Assembly: GCF_049116215.1 (NCBI RefSeq)
Contig: NZ_JAGDZB010000002.1
Location: forward strand, 372,001-436,000
Length of the DNA: 64,000 nucleotides
DNA from: Shimia sp049116215
GTDB lineage: Bacteria; Pseudomonadota; Alphaproteobacteria; Rhodobacterales; Rhodobacteraceae
Reading direction: 5' to 3'
Shown: piece by piece, positions 32,688 through 42,312 of the stretch
Position numbering within the stretch: position 1 is the first letter of the stretch
Layout: every line of letters begins with the position of its first letter
The notes under the pieces: generated by a model
Seen by the model: only the letters and a program-made list of their open reading frames with translations
Databases searched by the model: none
Told to the model about the DNA's origin: nothing
Made by a program: the position numbers and the translations under genes

Positions 32688-34358
32688 ATGAACACCTCGG
32701 TGGCATCAAGAATTGATCCCAAGCCCGCAAACGACACGCTGTTGGCGGACCTCGGTCTTGTCGACGCGGAGATGGAATCCGCCTTCGACAATTTGACAAC
32801 GCTGACCCGCTCGATTCTGGATGTGCCCGTCGCCTTGATCTCCATTGTGCAACCGGGCTTGGACCGCCAATATTTCAAAAGCCATGTCGGCCTGCCCGTT
32901 CCATGGGCTCAAGCCCGCCAAACACCCCTCAGCCATTCCTTTTGCCAACATGTACGCGCCCAGGGTCGTCCACTGATTGTATCTGATGCCCGCCAACACC
33001 CTGTTTTAAAACACAACGGTGCTATCAAAACACTTAACGTGATTGCCTATCTAGGCATGCCAATCAACCTGCCAGATGGCACGTGCATCGGCGCCTTATG
33101 CGCTAATGACGATGCCCCTCGCGTTTGGACAGAGGATGAGCAAAAAAAACTGTACCAACTGGCTCTGTGTGTGAATGAACAAATTGCTTTGAAAGTTGCG
33201 CTGTGCGCCGCCGAAGTTGCCAAAACCGAAGCGGAAGATGCCGCTCATGCCCGTGAAGATTTCCTGGCACATATGGCCCACGAAATCCGCACTCCGCTCA
33301 ATGGCATTATTGGATCTATGGACCTTTTGTCAGCCGAACTGGATAAAGGTGATCAGAGCACGCTGGTGCCAGAGTTGCTGCGCACCATGGACAGCTCCAC
33401 CCAAGGCCTGCTGCGCACGCTCAACGATTCACTCGACCTCAGCAAGATCGACGCCGGCAAACTTTATCTGGAACACCGCCCCTTTGACCTGCGCGCCGCT
33501 GTGGTGGACGTTATTGCTCTGCATCGCGCCTCCGCTGAATGCAAAGGCGTAAAACTGATGGTTGAAGCCAGCGACACGGAAAACGGCGCGCTGCGTATGG
33601 GGGATGAGTACCGCTTACGCCAGGTTCTTGGAAATCTGCTCAGCAATGCGGTGAAGTTCACCGAAACAGGCACCATCCACGTTCGCCTGGAGGCTAGGCC
33701 CAATACCATCAGCGCAACAGTTACGGATTCCGGCTGCGGCATGCCTCCCGAACAATTGCCAGAGGTGTTCTCAGCTTATTCCCAAGCAGATCGCTCGGTT
33801 ACACGCCGCAAAGGCGGCACCGGTCTCGGGCTGCCAATTGTCAAACGACTGATCGCCTTGATGGACGGCCAAATCACGGTCCACAGTACCCCCGGCAAAG
33901 GCAGCACCTTCACAACCTGGGTGCCCATGCCTGTCGCCAAAGACGTCGACAGCAAAGACCTTCAGGGATCCAATATGGCCACCGCATTTGCTGGCAAGCG
34001 CGCCCTCGTTGCAGATGACAGCCCGGTCAACCGGATGGTGTTGTCCCGTATGCTCGAAAGCATGGGCGCCGAAGTGATCAGCGCACACAATGGCAAAACC
34101 GCCCTCCGCCAGGCCCTCTCAAACACCTTTGACACACTGTTTATCGACATCCGCATGCCAGACATAACCGGCGATCAGATCGCCCGCACACTCAAGTCAC
34201 ACGAAAAAAGAGGCCGTCTCGCGACGGTTCCCAAACTGGTTGCGGTCACCGCCAATGTCTTCCCGGAGCACATTGCCAGCTACATGGATGCGGGGTTTGA
34301 CCACTGCCTCGCCAAGCCAATCCGGCGGGCGGATCTTTGCGCGTTGACGGAACGCTAA
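32688..34358 (+). CDS. Soluble hybrid histidine kinase (GAF - HisKA - HATPase - receiver)
   Basis: A 556-residue hybrid sensor. An N-terminal GAF domain (about residues 22-165) is followed by HisKA with phospho-His198 in HMAHEIRTPLNGIIGS, then HATPase_c with VLGNLLSNAVKFTE (N box), DSGCGMP (G1) and GGTGLGLPIVKRL (G2), then a C-terminal receiver with phospho-acceptor Asp487 in FIDIRMPD. No membrane helix is present, so sensing is cytoplasmic. No cognate regulator gene is adjacent; the own receiver probably acts in a phosphorelay. A GTG at 32676 is an alternative start. Confidence 0.92.
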   Translation: MNTSVASRIDPKPANDTLLADLGLVDAEMESAFDNLTTLTRSILDVPVALISIVQPGLDRQYFKSHVGLPVPWAQARQTPLSHSFCQHVRAQGRPLIVSDARQHPVLKHNGAIKTLNVIAYLGMPINLPDGTCIGALCANDDAPRVWTEDEQKKLYQLALCVNEQIALKVALCAAEVAKTEAEDAAHAREDFLAHMAHEIRTPLNGIIGSMDLLSAELDKGDQSTLVPELLRTMDSSTQGLLRTLNDSLDLSKIDAGKLYLEHRPFDLRAAVVDVIALHRASAECKGVKLMVEASDTENGALRMGDEYRLRQVLGNLLSNAVKFTETGTIHVRLEARPNTISATVTDSGCGMPPEQLPEVFSAYSQADRSVTRRKGGTGLGLPIVKRLIALMDGQITVHSTPGKGSTFTTWVPMPVAKDVDSKDLQGSNMATAFAGKRALVADDSPVNRMVLSRMLESMGAEVISAHNGKTALRQALSNTFDTLFIDIRMPDITGDQIARTLKSHEKRGRLATVPKLVAVTANVFPEHIASYMDAGFDHCLAKPIRRADLCALTER

Positions 34359-34442
34359 CCGGGCTTTTCCTTCAAAGGCTTGCAACCCTTGCCGCCATGC
34401 GCAATCACTGTGGCCAACGCGACAGACCGGAGTTCAGCGCTT

Positions 34443-35528
34443 ATGGCCCTTCCCGCCCACAAACAGTTCCAGTTCTGGGGAATTTTTGTAGTTGTCTTTG
34501 CCGTGGTGCTTTGGGCGCTTGGCGATGTCTTGCTGCCCTTTGTATTGGGCGGCGCCATTGCCTACTTCCTCGATCCGCTGGCCGACAAACTGGAGGCAAA
34601 AGGCCTGTCCCGTGCGGCCTCGACAACTGTTATCACGCTATTTGGCGTCCTCATCTTTGTGGTCGGCATCCTTGCCATCATCCCGTCTTTGATCCAGCAG
34701 ACTGAAGAACTGGTGAAAACCCTGCCAGAGGCCTTTGCGCAGCTCCGAGCCTTTGTGGCTGAACGCTTCCCAAGCCTGTTGCAGCCGGATTCGATGATGC
34801 ATCAATCCCTGCAGAAAGTCGGCGACTTCCTACAGGATCGCGGCGGAGACTTCCTGCAGTCCGCGCTCAGCTCGGCGGCTTCACTCATTAATGTGGTAGT
34901 CCTCCTGGTGATTGTACCCGTCGTGGCGTTCTACCTCCTTTTGGATTGGGACCGCATGGTGGCCGAAGTTGACTCGCTCCTGCCCCGCGACCACGCCCCT
35001 ACCATCCGCCGCCTGGCAAAAGACATCGACAAAACTCTGGCCAGCTTTGTGCGCGGCATGGGCACCGTCTGCCTGATCCTTGGCACTTACTACGCCGTCG
35101 CCTTGATCATTGTGGGGCTAAATTTCGGCCTTGTGGTGGGCTTCATCGCCGGTCTTGTAACCTTCATACCCTACCTCGGCGCCCTCATCGGTGGCGCACT
35201 GGCCATTGGCCTTGCACTTTTCCAATTCTGGGGCGATTGGCTGCAGATTGGCCTCGTTGCCGCAATTTTTGCCACCGGCCAGATGATCGAAGGCAATGTC
35301 CTCACCCCTAAACTGGTTGGAAAATCCGTCGGCCTGCATCCGGTCTGGCTGCTTTTGGCCTTGTCGGTTTTTGGCGCGCTGTTTGGCTTTGTCGGCATGC
35401 TGGTTGCGGTGCCCGTCGCCGCGGCACTTGGAGTGCTTGCACGTTTTGTCACCGGCCAATACATGTCCTCCACGCTCTACAAAGGGCGCAGTGAGATAGA
35501 TCAAGCAAGCGCACAGGACGTCGACTAA
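34443..35528 (+). CDS. AI-2E family transporter (TqsA/PerM-type permease)
   Basis: A 361-residue membrane protein with about eight hydrophobic segments. FWGIFVVVFAVVLWALGDVL and FVLGGAIAYFLDPLADKLEA open it; the C-terminal VGKSVGLHPVWLLLALSVFG is the family signature. Members include autoinducer-2 exporters and Na+/H+ antiporters, so the substrate is open. I start at ATG 34443. It ends six bases before hdaA, the same order as in many Rhodobacteraceae. Confidence 0.9.
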   Translation: MALPAHKQFQFWGIFVVVFAVVLWALGDVLLPFVLGGAIAYFLDPLADKLEAKGLSRAASTTVITLFGVLIFVVGILAIIPSLIQQTEELVKTLPEAFAQLRAFVAERFPSLLQPDSMMHQSLQKVGDFLQDRGGDFLQSALSSAASLINVVVLLVIVPVVAFYLLLDWDRMVAEVDSLLPRDHAPTIRRLAKDIDKTLASFVRGMGTVCLILGTYYAVALIIVGLNFGLVVGFIAGLVTFIPYLGALIGGALAIGLALFQFWGDWLQIGLVAAIFATGQMIEGNVLTPKLVGKSVGLHPVWLLLALSVFGALFGFVGMLVAVPVAAALGVLARFVTGQYMSSTLYKGRSEIDQASAQDVD

Positions 35529-35534
35529 ATCCAC

Positions 35535-36203
35535 ATGGCTGAGCAGCTGAACTTCGACCTGCCCGTCCGGGCAGCCCTGGGGCGTGATGACTTCTTTGTC
35601 AGCCCGGCCAACGCCATGGCGCTTGGGCTTGTCGACCTGTGGCCCAACTGGGCGGGTGGCAAACTGGTGCTTGCGGGCCCAGCAGGTGCCGGAAAAACCC
35701 ATCTGACCCACGTTTGGGCGGTGTTGTCAGGCGCACAGATCGTGGCAGCAACCACACTTACCAAAGAGGCGGTTCCGGCTTTGGCCAAGACCCCGGTTGC
35801 GGTCGAAGACGTGCATTTAATCGCGGACTTGCCCATGGTACAAACCGCGCTCTTTCACTTGCACAACCTGACCTTGGCTGAAGGCAACACCCTTCTGCTC
35901 ACCGGCAACGGCGCCCCTCTGCAATGGGGATTAACCCTGCCAGACCTGCTCAGTCGCATGCAAGGCACCACGGTGGCCACGCTGGACCAACCGGACGACA
36001 TGTTGCTTATGGCGGTTATGGCCAAGCAATTTGGCGACCGCCAACTGATGCCCACTCCAGACGTGCTGAGCTACATTGCGAAACATATGGACCGCAGCTT
36101 TGCCAATGTCGCCCGTATTGTCGAAGCGCTGGACCAGCTGTCCCTAAGCGAAAAACGCCCCATCACCAAGGCGCTGGCTAAGCGGGTGTTGGAGCAAAAC
36201 TGA
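35535..36203 (+). CDS. hdaA: DnaA-related HdaA replication regulator
   Basis: A 222-residue AAA+ protein related to DnaA domain III. HdaA/Hda, bound to the sliding clamp, triggers ATP hydrolysis by DnaA after initiation. The N-terminal clamp-binding motif is QLNFDLP (residues 4-10), Walker A is GPAGAGKTHLTH, and VEDVHLIADLP stands for Walker B. DnaA domain IV is absent, as expected for Hda. Spacing to the AI-2E-type gene is six bases; ppk1 follows after 97 bases. Confidence 0.9.
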   Translation: MAEQLNFDLPVRAALGRDDFFVSPANAMALGLVDLWPNWAGGKLVLAGPAGAGKTHLTHVWAVLSGAQIVAATTLTKEAVPALAKTPVAVEDVHLIADLPMVQTALFHLHNLTLAEGNTLLLTGNGAPLQWGLTLPDLLSRMQGTTVATLDQPDDMLLMAVMAKQFGDRQLMPTPDVLSYIAKHMDRSFANVARIVEALDQLSLSEKRPITKALAKRVLEQN

Positions 36204-36300
36204 CCCCCCGCGACACCCTGCCTTGCGCAGCTCTCTGGACCCTTCGCATTTTCCCGCCTAAAGTCATCTTCTCGTTACCTGCCAATGGCATGAGAGTGAC

Positions 36301-38475
36301 ATGACCCAAGCTGACTTTCTAAAATCCGACTTCCCCGCCCCTGTTGCGTTGCCCGATTTGGACCGCAACGGACCGGACCGTTTCTTCAACCGTGAATTAA
36401 GCTGGCTCAGCTTCAACTGGCGTGTGCTTGAAGAAAGCGAAAATCCACGGGTGCCGCTGTTGGAACGCCTGCGTTTTCTGTCCATCTCCGCCACCAACCT
36501 GGATGAGTTTTACACCGTCCGCGTTGCAGGCCTGCGGGAATTGGTCCGCGAAGGCCACAACAATCCAGCCCAAGACGGCCTGTCCCCCGCCGAACAGCTT
36601 GTGCTGATCAACGCCGACGCCCGCAACCTGCTGCAAGAGCAACAGCGGATGTTCAACAGCCTGCGCAGCGAGCTGGAAACGCAAAACATCCACATCCTGC
36701 AACGCGATGCCCTGACCGACGACGATCTCACGTTCCTCGCGGATGTCTTTATGAACCGCGTTTTCCCAATGCTCTCGCCGCTGGCCATCGACCCGGCACA
36801 CCCGTTCCCCTTCATTCCCAACACCGGCTTCACGCTGGCCTTGCAGCTTGAACGCAAGAAAAACAAACGCAGCCTCAAGGCGTTGCTGCCAATTCCCAAT
36901 CAGATTGACCGGTTTGTTTTTCTACCGTCCGCTGAAGGCACCATCCGCGCCTTGCCACTTGAGGAACTTCTGATCCTGCATCTGGACAGTGTTTTTCCCG
37001 GCTACAAGGCCAAAGGCCACTGTGCATTCCGCGTTCTGCGCGACAGCGACCTCGAAGTTGAAGATGAAGCCGAAGACCTGGTGCGCGAATTTGAAGTGGC
37101 GCTCAAACGCCGCCGCCGCGGCGAAGTTGTGCGCCTGAAGATCACGTCCGACGCCCCTGCAGGCCTCAAAAAGCTCATCATGCAGGAGCTTGAAGTCACC
37201 GGCGACGAGGTCGTCGACATTGACGGCATGATTGGCCTCGCGGATCTCAAGGAAATGGTGATCGATGATCGCCCGGACCTGTTGTGGCCTTCTTTCACCC
37301 CTCGCGTGCCCGAACGGGTGCAGGACTTTGACGGCAACATGTTTGCCGCCATTCAACAAAAAGACATGCTACTGCACCACCCGTATGAGACCTTCGACAT
37401 GGTGGTGCGCTTCTTGCAACAGGCCGCGCGCGACCCCAATGTTGTGGCCATTAAGCAAACGCTGTACCGCACCTCCAAGGACTCTCCAATTGTCGAAGCG
37501 CTCTGCGAAGCAGCCGAGGACGGCAAGTCCGTAACAGCGTTGGTCGAACTCAAAGCCCGCTTTGACGAAGCTGCAAACATCCGCCAATCCCGCCGTCTGG
37601 AACGGGCGGGCGCCCATGTCGTGTATGGTTTCCTCGATCTAAAAACCCACGCCAAGATCTCCACAGTGGTGCGCCGTGAAGGCGAGAAACTGGTGACCTA
37701 CACCCACTACGGCACCGGCAACTACCACCCGATCACCGCAAAAATTTACACCGACGTAAGCCTGTTCACCTGCGACGCGGCGCTGGGACGAGACGCAAAC
37801 CGCGTCTTCAACTACCTCTCCGGCTACGTCGAGCCTGACACTTTGGAAAATCTCGCCATCTCCCCAATCAGCCTGAAACCCAAGTTGCTTGAGCTGATCG
37901 CGCAGGAGGCAGAAAACGCCCGCGCAGGCAAACCAGCGGCGATCTGGGCGAAAATGAACTCTTTGGTGGAGGCGGAGGTCATCGACGCGCTTTATGCAGC
38001 CTCACAGGCTGGCGTGAAAATTTCGCTTATCGTGCGGGGAATTTGTTGCCTGCGCCCCGGCATCGAAGGCCTGTCTGACAACATCCGCGTAAAATCCGTG
38101 GTTGGCCGCTTCCTGGAGCATTCCCGTATTGTCTGCTTTGCCAATGGCCACGAGCTACCCACCAAAAAAGCGCGGGTCTTCATGTCCTCTGCCGATTGGA
38201 TGGGCCGCAACCTCAATCGTCGCGTCGAAACCCTAGTCGAAGTCAAAAACGCCACGGTCAAAGCCCAGATGATGTCCCAGGTCATGGCCGCCAACATGGC
38301 TGACGTGGCCCAAAGTTGGGTGATGAAGCCAGACGGCAGCTTTGACCGCACCCCGGTTCCGGAAGGCGAATTTGCCTTCAACTGCCACCGCTTCTTCATG
38401 GAAAACCCGTCACTCTCTGGACGCGGCTCTGCAGGGGCATCAGATGTGCCTCAATTGACCCATACGGATGATTGA
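36301..38475 (+). CDS. ppk1: Polyphosphate kinase 1
   Basis: Makes polyphosphate from ATP, reversibly. The protein has 724 residues, the usual size, with N, head and two phospholipase-D-like C domains. RFFNRELSWLSFNWRVLEES is the N-terminal signature; the phospho-His is in LKTHAKISTVVRRE, and the second catalytic region is SADWMGRNLNRRVE. ppx follows after 67 bases, so synthesis and breakdown are likely controlled together. The ATG has only a weak Shine-Dalgarno (GAGAGTGAC). Confidence 0.97.
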   Translation: MTQADFLKSDFPAPVALPDLDRNGPDRFFNRELSWLSFNWRVLEESENPRVPLLERLRFLSISATNLDEFYTVRVAGLRELVREGHNNPAQDGLSPAEQLVLINADARNLLQEQQRMFNSLRSELETQNIHILQRDALTDDDLTFLADVFMNRVFPMLSPLAIDPAHPFPFIPNTGFTLALQLERKKNKRSLKALLPIPNQIDRFVFLPSAEGTIRALPLEELLILHLDSVFPGYKAKGHCAFRVLRDSDLEVEDEAEDLVREFEVALKRRRRGEVVRLKITSDAPAGLKKLIMQELEVTGDEVVDIDGMIGLADLKEMVIDDRPDLLWPSFTPRVPERVQDFDGNMFAAIQQKDMLLHHPYETFDMVVRFLQQAARDPNVVAIKQTLYRTSKDSPIVEALCEAAEDGKSVTALVELKARFDEAANIRQSRRLERAGAHVVYGFLDLKTHAKISTVVRREGEKLVTYTHYGTGNYHPITAKIYTDVSLFTCDAALGRDANRVFNYLSGYVEPDTLENLAISPISLKPKLLELIAQEAENARAGKPAAIWAKMNSLVEAEVIDALYAASQAGVKISLIVRGICCLRPGIEGLSDNIRVKSVVGRFLEHSRIVCFANGHELPTKKARVFMSSADWMGRNLNRRVETLVEVKNATVKAQMMSQVMAANMADVAQSWVMKPDGSFDRTPVPEGEFAFNCHRFFMENPSLSGRGSAGASDVPQLTHTDD

Positions 38476-38542
38476 CCCCACTTCAAGGGTGGCGCAATGT
38501 TGCGCCACCAAACAACTCTGCACCTGACGTAAGACGACCGCC

Positions 38543-40078
38543 ATGCCCCACGATCCGCAGCAGGACCATAGCCTGTTTGAACGCCCTATTTTTGAAGACC
38601 TCGAGGCACGCGCCCTCTCGCGGGTTGGCGTGGTCGACGTCGGCTCGAACTCGGTGCGCCTTGTGGTTTTTGACGGCGCGGCGCGTAGCCCGGCCTATTT
38701 CTACAACGAGAAAATCATGTGTGCCCTTGGCGCTGGCATCGCCGACACCGGTAAACTCAACCCCAAAGGGCGTGAACGGGCATTGGCAGCCATCGCTCGC
38801 TTTGCGCGATTGGCGGATTCCATGCGCCTCAACGGTCTCACCGCAGTCGCCACAGCCGCCGTGCGCGAAGCCTCTGATGGCCCGGATTTCTGCGCCGAAG
38901 TACTGGCCACGACCGGCGTGCACATCCATGTCATCGACGGCGCCGAAGAGGCGCGACTATCCGCCCAAGGCGTGCTCACTGGATGGCCGGGTGCCTATGG
39001 TCTGATCTGTGACATTGGCGGCGCATCGATGGAGCTGGCCGAAATCAACGACGGTCAGGTTGGCAAACGTGTCACCTCCTCGCTTGGCCCGCTGAAACTT
39101 CGCGACTTGAAAGGTGGCAAAAAAGGCCGCCGCGACTTCATCAACAGCACCTTGGATGACCTTTATCAACAGATGGGCAATCAGCGAAACCGCCTGTTCC
39201 TGGTGGGCGGCTCCTGGCGGGCCATTGCCCGCATCGACATGGAGCGCCGCGGCTACCCGCTCAAGGTGCTGCACGAATACCGCATGACCGCCACCTCGGT
39301 GCGCGACACCGCCCGCTACATTCAGGAACACGATCCAGAAGAACTACGCGGCCGCTGCGGTGTGTCCAGCTCCCGTATGGCGCTGGTGCCGCTGGCCATC
39401 GAAGTTCTAAAAGGCGTACTGCGCCGCTTCAAACCGCATGACATCGCGATCAGCTCCTATGGCATTCGCGAAGGCGTGCTTTATGAGCAAATGCCCGACC
39501 GCATCCGCGAACGCGACCCGCTGATCGAAGCCTGCCGCTTTATGGAAGCCAAGGACGCCCGCATCCCCGGCTTTGGCAAATCGCTCTACAAATTCATCTT
39601 CCCGATCTTCAAATCCGCCAAGCCGGAACAGTTACGACTGATCAAAGCGGCCTGCTACCTGCACGATGTCAGCTGGCGCGCGCATCCCGATTATCGAGCC
39701 GAAACCGTGTTTGACAGCACCACCCGCGCCAATCTTGGCGGCCTCAAACATGAGGAACGTGTGTTTCTCGGCCTGTCCCTGCTGCATCGTTACCGCAACA
39801 AATCCGAAGGCACCCGCTTTGAGGATCTTGCCCAGATTTTGAGTGACAAAGAGCAGCACCAAGCTGAGGTGATTGGCAAAGCCATGCGTTTTGGCGCCAT
39901 GCTGTGGCAACAAGACCGCGACAATATGGGCACGCTGAAGTACCACCCCAAAAAGGCCGAGCTGCACCTCAAATTGCCCGCCAGCACGGGTCCCCTTTAT
40001 GGCGAAGTGGCCGAAGCCCGATTCAACGCGCTGGCCAATGCCCTCGGCGCAACCAGCAGCGTGCGCCTGAAAGATTAA
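38543..40078 (+). CDS. ppx: Exopolyphosphatase / guanosine pentaphosphatase (Ppx/GppA)
   Basis: Hydrolyses polyphosphate from the ends and may cleave pppGpp. The protein has 511 residues: two ASKHA-fold domains with VVDVGSNSVRLVVFDG (phosphate 1) and CDIGGASMELAEI (phosphate 2), then a C-terminal HD-like domain with CYLHDVSWRAHPDY. It is coupled to ppk1. The downstream spacer holds palindromic elements. Confidence 0.96.
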   Translation: MPHDPQQDHSLFERPIFEDLEARALSRVGVVDVGSNSVRLVVFDGAARSPAYFYNEKIMCALGAGIADTGKLNPKGRERALAAIARFARLADSMRLNGLTAVATAAVREASDGPDFCAEVLATTGVHIHVIDGAEEARLSAQGVLTGWPGAYGLICDIGGASMELAEINDGQVGKRVTSSLGPLKLRDLKGGKKGRRDFINSTLDDLYQQMGNQRNRLFLVGGSWRAIARIDMERRGYPLKVLHEYRMTATSVRDTARYIQEHDPEELRGRCGVSSSRMALVPLAIEVLKGVLRRFKPHDIAISSYGIREGVLYEQMPDRIRERDPLIEACRFMEAKDARIPGFGKSLYKFIFPIFKSAKPEQLRLIKAACYLHDVSWRAHPDYRAETVFDSTTRANLGGLKHEERVFLGLSLLHRYRNKSEGTRFEDLAQILSDKEQHQAEVIGKAMRFGAMLWQQDRDNMGTLKYHPKKAELHLKLPASTGPLYGEVAEARFNALANALGATSSVRLKD

Positions 40079-40101
40079 CGCTCAAGCGCCGGCTTGGATG
40101 G

Positions 40102-40161
40102 CTTCTTCTTGCCCCAAGTATCCTGGGGGAATCACACCTGTGTGACGGGGGCAAAGCCCCC
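40102..40161. repeat. Intergenic element of three small hairpins after ppx
   Basis: The element contains CCCC...GGGG (40112-40115 with 40125-40128), TCACAC-CT-GTGTGA (40132-40145) and GGGGGC-AAA-GCCCCC (40147-40161). It lies between the convergent ppx and hypothetical genes, so it may end transcription from both sides. The TTCTTCTTGCCCC start recalls intergenic repeats I associate with roseobacters (from memory, not checked). Confidence 0.5.
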
Positions 40162-40171
40162 CTTGGCCCTC

Positions 40172-40546
40172 TCACAGCTCGACACCACCTGAGGCCTCAT
40201 CCTCCGGAGGCTGCCCCATCTCTTCCGGTGTCTTTTTGCGCATGATGATGTCGCCATTGGGCAGCATTTCCGGCGCGTGATAGCTGCTCCAATCTTCCAC
40301 CTTGGAAAACACCGCGCCAAGCTTTGGCCCCATTTCCTCTAGGAAGCCCTGCAAGCCCGGACCAATCTCTTCCACCAAAGCAGAGAACCCATCAAGGGTT
40401 GGCGCAATTTCGTCCTGCAACCCTTTGAGAAACAGCTCCATACCCTGTTCTATCAGGCTGCGACCATTGTCAGTCTCTTCTGCTGTCGCAAGCCCCGCAG
40501 GAGCACAAAGGCCAACACACACCACACAAGCTTTCAAGGTTTTCAT
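40172..40546 (-). CDS. Secreted hypothetical protein
   Basis: A 124-residue protein with a signal peptide (MKTLKACVVCVGLCAPAG ... cut near TAEE). The mature part is acidic with amphipathic helices (GMELFLKGLQDEIAPTLDGF and LVEEIGPGLQGFLEEMGPKL), as if made of a repeated helical unit; a short C-terminal MLPNGDIIMRKK follows. I start at ATG 40546 with GGAAAAG upstream. Family known to me only as an unnamed Rhodobacteraceae protein; function unknown. A nuclease gene lies 21 bases upstream. Confidence 0.75.
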   Translation of the reverse strand: MKTLKACVVCVGLCAPAGLATAEETDNGRSLIEQGMELFLKGLQDEIAPTLDGFSALVEEIGPGLQGFLEEMGPKLGAVFSKVEDWSSYHAPEMLPNGDIIMRKKTPEEMGQPPEDEASGGVEL

Positions 40547-40567
40547 GACAGCTTTTCCCAACTCAAC

Positions 40568-41593
40568 TCAAACATCGATATCCAACACCACTGGAAAATG
40601 GTCCGATGCCATCAACAGCGCGTCACGCAGCTCTGGCATGTCCCAGCATGTATGATCTTCAAACGGATGCCAAATCCGCCAGCGTGGGTTCGCCGATCGC
40701 AACCTCTCTGACACCATGATGTAATCCAGAAGCGCGTTCAAATAACGCCCCTCACGCTCGAGATGAAACCGTGCTGTGGTCGGTTGTGCCACCAACTTGT
40801 GACGCAACGCCATCGCCGCATGCGGATCATACATGCGCGCGCCATCGTTGCTGCCCAACAAAATTTCCACAGACGAGCGGCCAAAAAGGTCCTCAAACGC
40901 ATCCAGCCCAGGGCCGTCGTTCAAATCCCCGAGAAGGATCACATCCTCCCCCGCCGTCAGTTCCTCCTCAATCCGGCGTCGCAGCCAGATCGCCTGCGCC
41001 AATTGCTTGCGCCGGTTGGCGATGGATATTTTCATCACCTCATCGCGATTGCGCGCGCCATGCGGCGCTTTGGACTTCAAATGTGCGCCAATCACACGCA
41101 GCTTGCGCCCTTCCGCTGTTGTCACGTCCAATTCCAGTGGCGGCTTGGAAAACACCACCAAATCCTCTTTGGCATCCACGTCTAGATCCAGCCGCAACAC
41201 GCCATCAAACCGCGGCGCGCCCGTGGCCCCGTGCTTTCCCGTGATCTCCCCGCGCGGATCATGCGTAGGCGTCAACGTCGCCGGATCATACAACAGCGCA
41301 ATCTCTTGCTGGGTCGTGTTGGCAAACCCCAATACAGCCTTGTCGGCTCGCAATTCAAACGTCGCTGCAAACCGCTCCAGCGCCAAAACCGTATCACGCT
41401 TGCTGCCCTGATCCGGCGCCTCAACCACCATCACCGCATCCGCATCCAACGCAGTGAACACAGTCCCCACGGCCTCAATCTGCTGCGCGCGTGTGACACC
41501 TTTACGACCAGACCAGCCGTCATCCATAAGCAACTGATTTTGATCATCAAACAGGCTGGAAAACCATTCCACGTTATACGTGGCAATACGCAT
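40568..41593 (-). CDS. Endonuclease/exonuclease/phosphatase family protein
   Basis: A 341-residue metal-dependent hydrolase of the DNase I/ExoIII/phosphatase fold. RIATYNVEWFSSLFD carries the first Asn, VEAPDQGSK the Glu region, IGAHLKSKAPHG the His, LLGDLNDGP the Asp-Asn, and ASDHFPVVLDIDV the final Asp-His. No signal peptide. Substrate (DNA, phospholipid, phosphoinositide-like) is open. Its ATG overlaps the stop of the J-domain gene (TGATG), which implies translational coupling. Confidence 0.9.
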   Translation of the reverse strand: MRIATYNVEWFSSLFDDQNQLLMDDGWSGRKGVTRAQQIEAVGTVFTALDADAVMVVEAPDQGSKRDTVLALERFAATFELRADKAVLGFANTTQQEIALLYDPATLTPTHDPRGEITGKHGATGAPRFDGVLRLDLDVDAKEDLVVFSKPPLELDVTTAEGRKLRVIGAHLKSKAPHGARNRDEVMKISIANRRKQLAQAIWLRRRIEEELTAGEDVILLGDLNDGPGLDAFEDLFGRSSVEILLGSNDGARMYDPHAAMALRHKLVAQPTTARFHLEREGRYLNALLDYIMVSERLRSANPRWRIWHPFEDHTCWDMPELRDALLMASDHFPVVLDIDV

Positions 41594-42270
41594 CACGCCG
41601 CCTCGTTGATCTGGTCCCAGGCACGGTTGATATCAATCATGCGTTTCTCGGCAATCTTGACCGCCTCTTCCGGCACGCCGCGCGCAATCATCGCATCTGG
41701 GTGGGTTTCCCGCACCAGGCGGCGCCACTCTTTGCGGATATCTTCCATCGACATTTCCGGCGTCACGCCCAAAACCGTAAAGGGATCCGCTTCGGCGTCA
41801 GGCACAAATCGCGCGCGCATAGCTTTGAACGCATGATCTTCGACTCCAAGGATCTCGGCGACGCGCTGCAGGAAAACATCTTCATTTGGATGATATTCCC
41901 CATCGGCCACCGCAATGTGAAACAGACCTTCCATCAAATCATCCGGCCGCCCATGCACCGCACCAAACATGCCTTTGATACGCGTGGCGTATTCTTCAAA
42001 ACCAGCCACATCCTGACGCGCCATATTGAACACCTTGGCGGCGTTAGCTTCGTCCTTTTGCGCGATTTGGAAAACTTCTCGGAATGCCGTGACCTCATCG
42101 CGCGTCACCAAGCCATCCGCCTTGGCCATCTTTGCACCCAGCGCGATCACCGCGATGGTGAAGGCAACGGACCGCTCCGGCGGCGCACGCAGATGATCAA
42201 ACACAGAGGAGAGCGACTCCCCCTGACTCAGAGCAGACAACGCCTGCGATATGCGGGACCAAATTGACAT
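41593..42270 (-). CDS. TerB-like / DnaJ-domain protein (DjlA type)
   Basis: A 225-residue cytoplasmic protein: a TerB-like helical domain (about residues 30-150, with IALGAKMAKADGLVTRDEV and VADGEYHPNEDVFLQRVAEI) and a C-terminal J domain (about residues 160-225) with the HPD motif in REWRRLV-type sequence RETHPDAMIARG. It would stimulate DnaK. Unlike E. coli DjlA it has no membrane anchor. It is coupled to the downstream nuclease gene. Confidence 0.92.
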   Translation of the reverse strand: MSIWSRISQALSALSQGESLSSVFDHLRAPPERSVAFTIAVIALGAKMAKADGLVTRDEVTAFREVFQIAQKDEANAAKVFNMARQDVAGFEEYATRIKGMFGAVHGRPDDLMEGLFHIAVADGEYHPNEDVFLQRVAEILGVEDHAFKAMRARFVPDAEADPFTVLGVTPEMSMEDIRKEWRRLVRETHPDAMIARGVPEEAVKIAEKRMIDINRAWDQINEAA

Positions 42271-42312
42271 GCCGCCACCTTAGCGCTTCTTAACCAAATG
42301 GCCAGTGCTGCG

